Of a DNA stretch of 5,897 nucleotides, positions 5,572 through 5,897 are shown in pieces. Position numbers and translations under genes: made by a program. The notes beneath the pieces are model-generated. The model ran no database searches. It saw only the letters and a list, made by a program, of their open reading frames with translations, and was not told where the DNA came from. Within the stretch, counting starts at the first letter, position 1. Every line of letters starts with the position of its first letter. Origin of the DNA: an uncultured Bacilli bacterium. Lineage in GTDB: Bacteria > Bacillota_I > Bacilli_A > RF39 > UBA660. Location of the stretch: assembly GCA_934096605.1 (NCBI GenBank), contig CAKOMI010000052.1, positions 1 to 5,897 of the forward strand, given 5' to 3'.

Positions 5572-5823
5572 ATACTATTAAAACAAACTAAAATCAATAC
5601 GAAAGAACAAGTTTTTAGACATAAAAGTAAAATAAGTGTAATTGATCAAATAAAAAGATTAAAAAGTTTTATGGTGAAACAAAAAGCAGGAATATACAAA
5701 TTAAATGAAATTTTTAATAAGAAAAATACTTTTTTAATTCCAAATACAAAAATAAAGGAGGCAAAGATTCATGAAAAACGAAATTATATTATTCGAGAAT
5801 CAAAACGTAAAATTAGAGGTTAG
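5572..5823 (+). other. Lysine-rich open frame with no conventional start
   Basis: The frame is open from 5557 to a TAG at 5821-5823, and from the ATA at 5572 it would encode 83 residues. The product is strongly basic (ILLKQTKINTKEQ near the start, RESKRKIRG at the end), with no membrane segment or motif I recognise. An internal ATG at 5671 would give 50 residues but has no SD. The frame reopens after the TAG to the window end, with no second stop. It overlaps the RhuM-like start at 5771 in another frame. It may be a degraded gene, a gene with a rare start codon, or an accidental frame in A-rich DNA. Confidence 0.3.
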
Positions 5824-5854
5824 TCTGAAAACAAAAAACAAATTTATTTTATAG
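5771..5854 (+). pseudogene. Truncated RhuM-like (virulence-associated family) 5' end
   Basis: AAAGGAGG (5754-5761) lies 9 bases before an ATG that opens MKNEIILFENQNVKLEV. This closely resembles, from memory, the N-terminus of RhuM family proteins, which go on with an acidic stretch and a VWLT-type winged-helix region. Here the next ten residues (SLKTKNKFIL) do not fit and TAG follows after 27 codons. No other frame up to 5897 restores the expected continuation. RhuM proteins are accessory, often carried on genomic islands and near restriction-modification or phage genes, with unclear function. I read this as a remnant. A tiny intact ORF is possible because the SD is so good. Confidence 0.5.
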
Positions 5855-5897
5855 AATCAAGTAAAAAAGGGCAGACTTCCCCTTACCCCAAAGAAAG

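Noticed and set aside
5591..5618. Small minus-strand ORF (MSKNLFFRIDFSLF) upstream of the minus-strand terminator
   Set aside because: It is only 14 codons, has no SD and does not resemble known small toxins. I could not support a toxin gene feeding that terminator.
5863..5897. GGGCAGACTT followed by C-rich sequence at the window edge, with AAAAAA before it: possible half of a terminator hairpin
   Set aside because: On the minus strand it would be a 3' arm ending in a T run, but the matching arm would lie beyond base 5897, so it cannot be supported here.

Overview
The window is very AT-rich, uses Shine-Dalgarno sites closely matched to the 16S anti-SD, and reads well with the standard bacterial code (tryptophan is TGG, CDS stops are TAA). 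It encodes a FemAB-type peptidoglycan aminoacyltransferase, so the organism makes a cross-bridged wall and is not a wall-less Mollicute. The surface protein at the right belongs to a type I associate, from memory, with uncultured gut Bacilli/Firmicutes of low GC. A host-associated low-GC Firmicute is the best guess; nothing here fixes the genus.

Left part (1-1958, minus strand): a two-gene operon, FemAB-like transferase then guanylate kinase, with 2 bases between them and a strong hairpin terminator that overlaps the gmk stop codon. Middle (1959-3805): a short divergent promoter region, then a plus-strand pair of translationally coupled genes. The first is a polytopic O-antigen ligase/polymerase-like membrane protein and the second a hexapeptide-repeat acyltransferase. 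They end at an intrinsic terminator and probably build or decorate a surface glycan.

Right part (3806-5292): a separately promoted gene for a membrane-anchored, cysteine-containing surface protein. It is the most interesting locus. Its well-placed SD and ATG (3888) run into a run of ten G residues (3906-3915). With 10 G the ATG frame stops after 12 codons. With 9 (or 12) G it joins exactly the 460-codon frame of the surface protein. This has the form of a slipped-strand phase-variation switch captured in the OFF state, or a one-base homopolymer sequencing error. A second, diverged copy of the promoter, leader and first codons lies just after the gene and is decayed, so the locus looks like part of a multi-copy family.

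Right end (5293-5897): no intact conventional gene. It holds the decayed second leader, a weak hairpin, and a good promoter followed by a GC-richer hairpin and a perfect-looking SD with no ATG/GTG/TTG start in frame. An open lysine-rich frame follows, then a short RhuM-like start that is quickly truncated. This end looks like accessory DNA in decay, possibly including an unrecognised small element.
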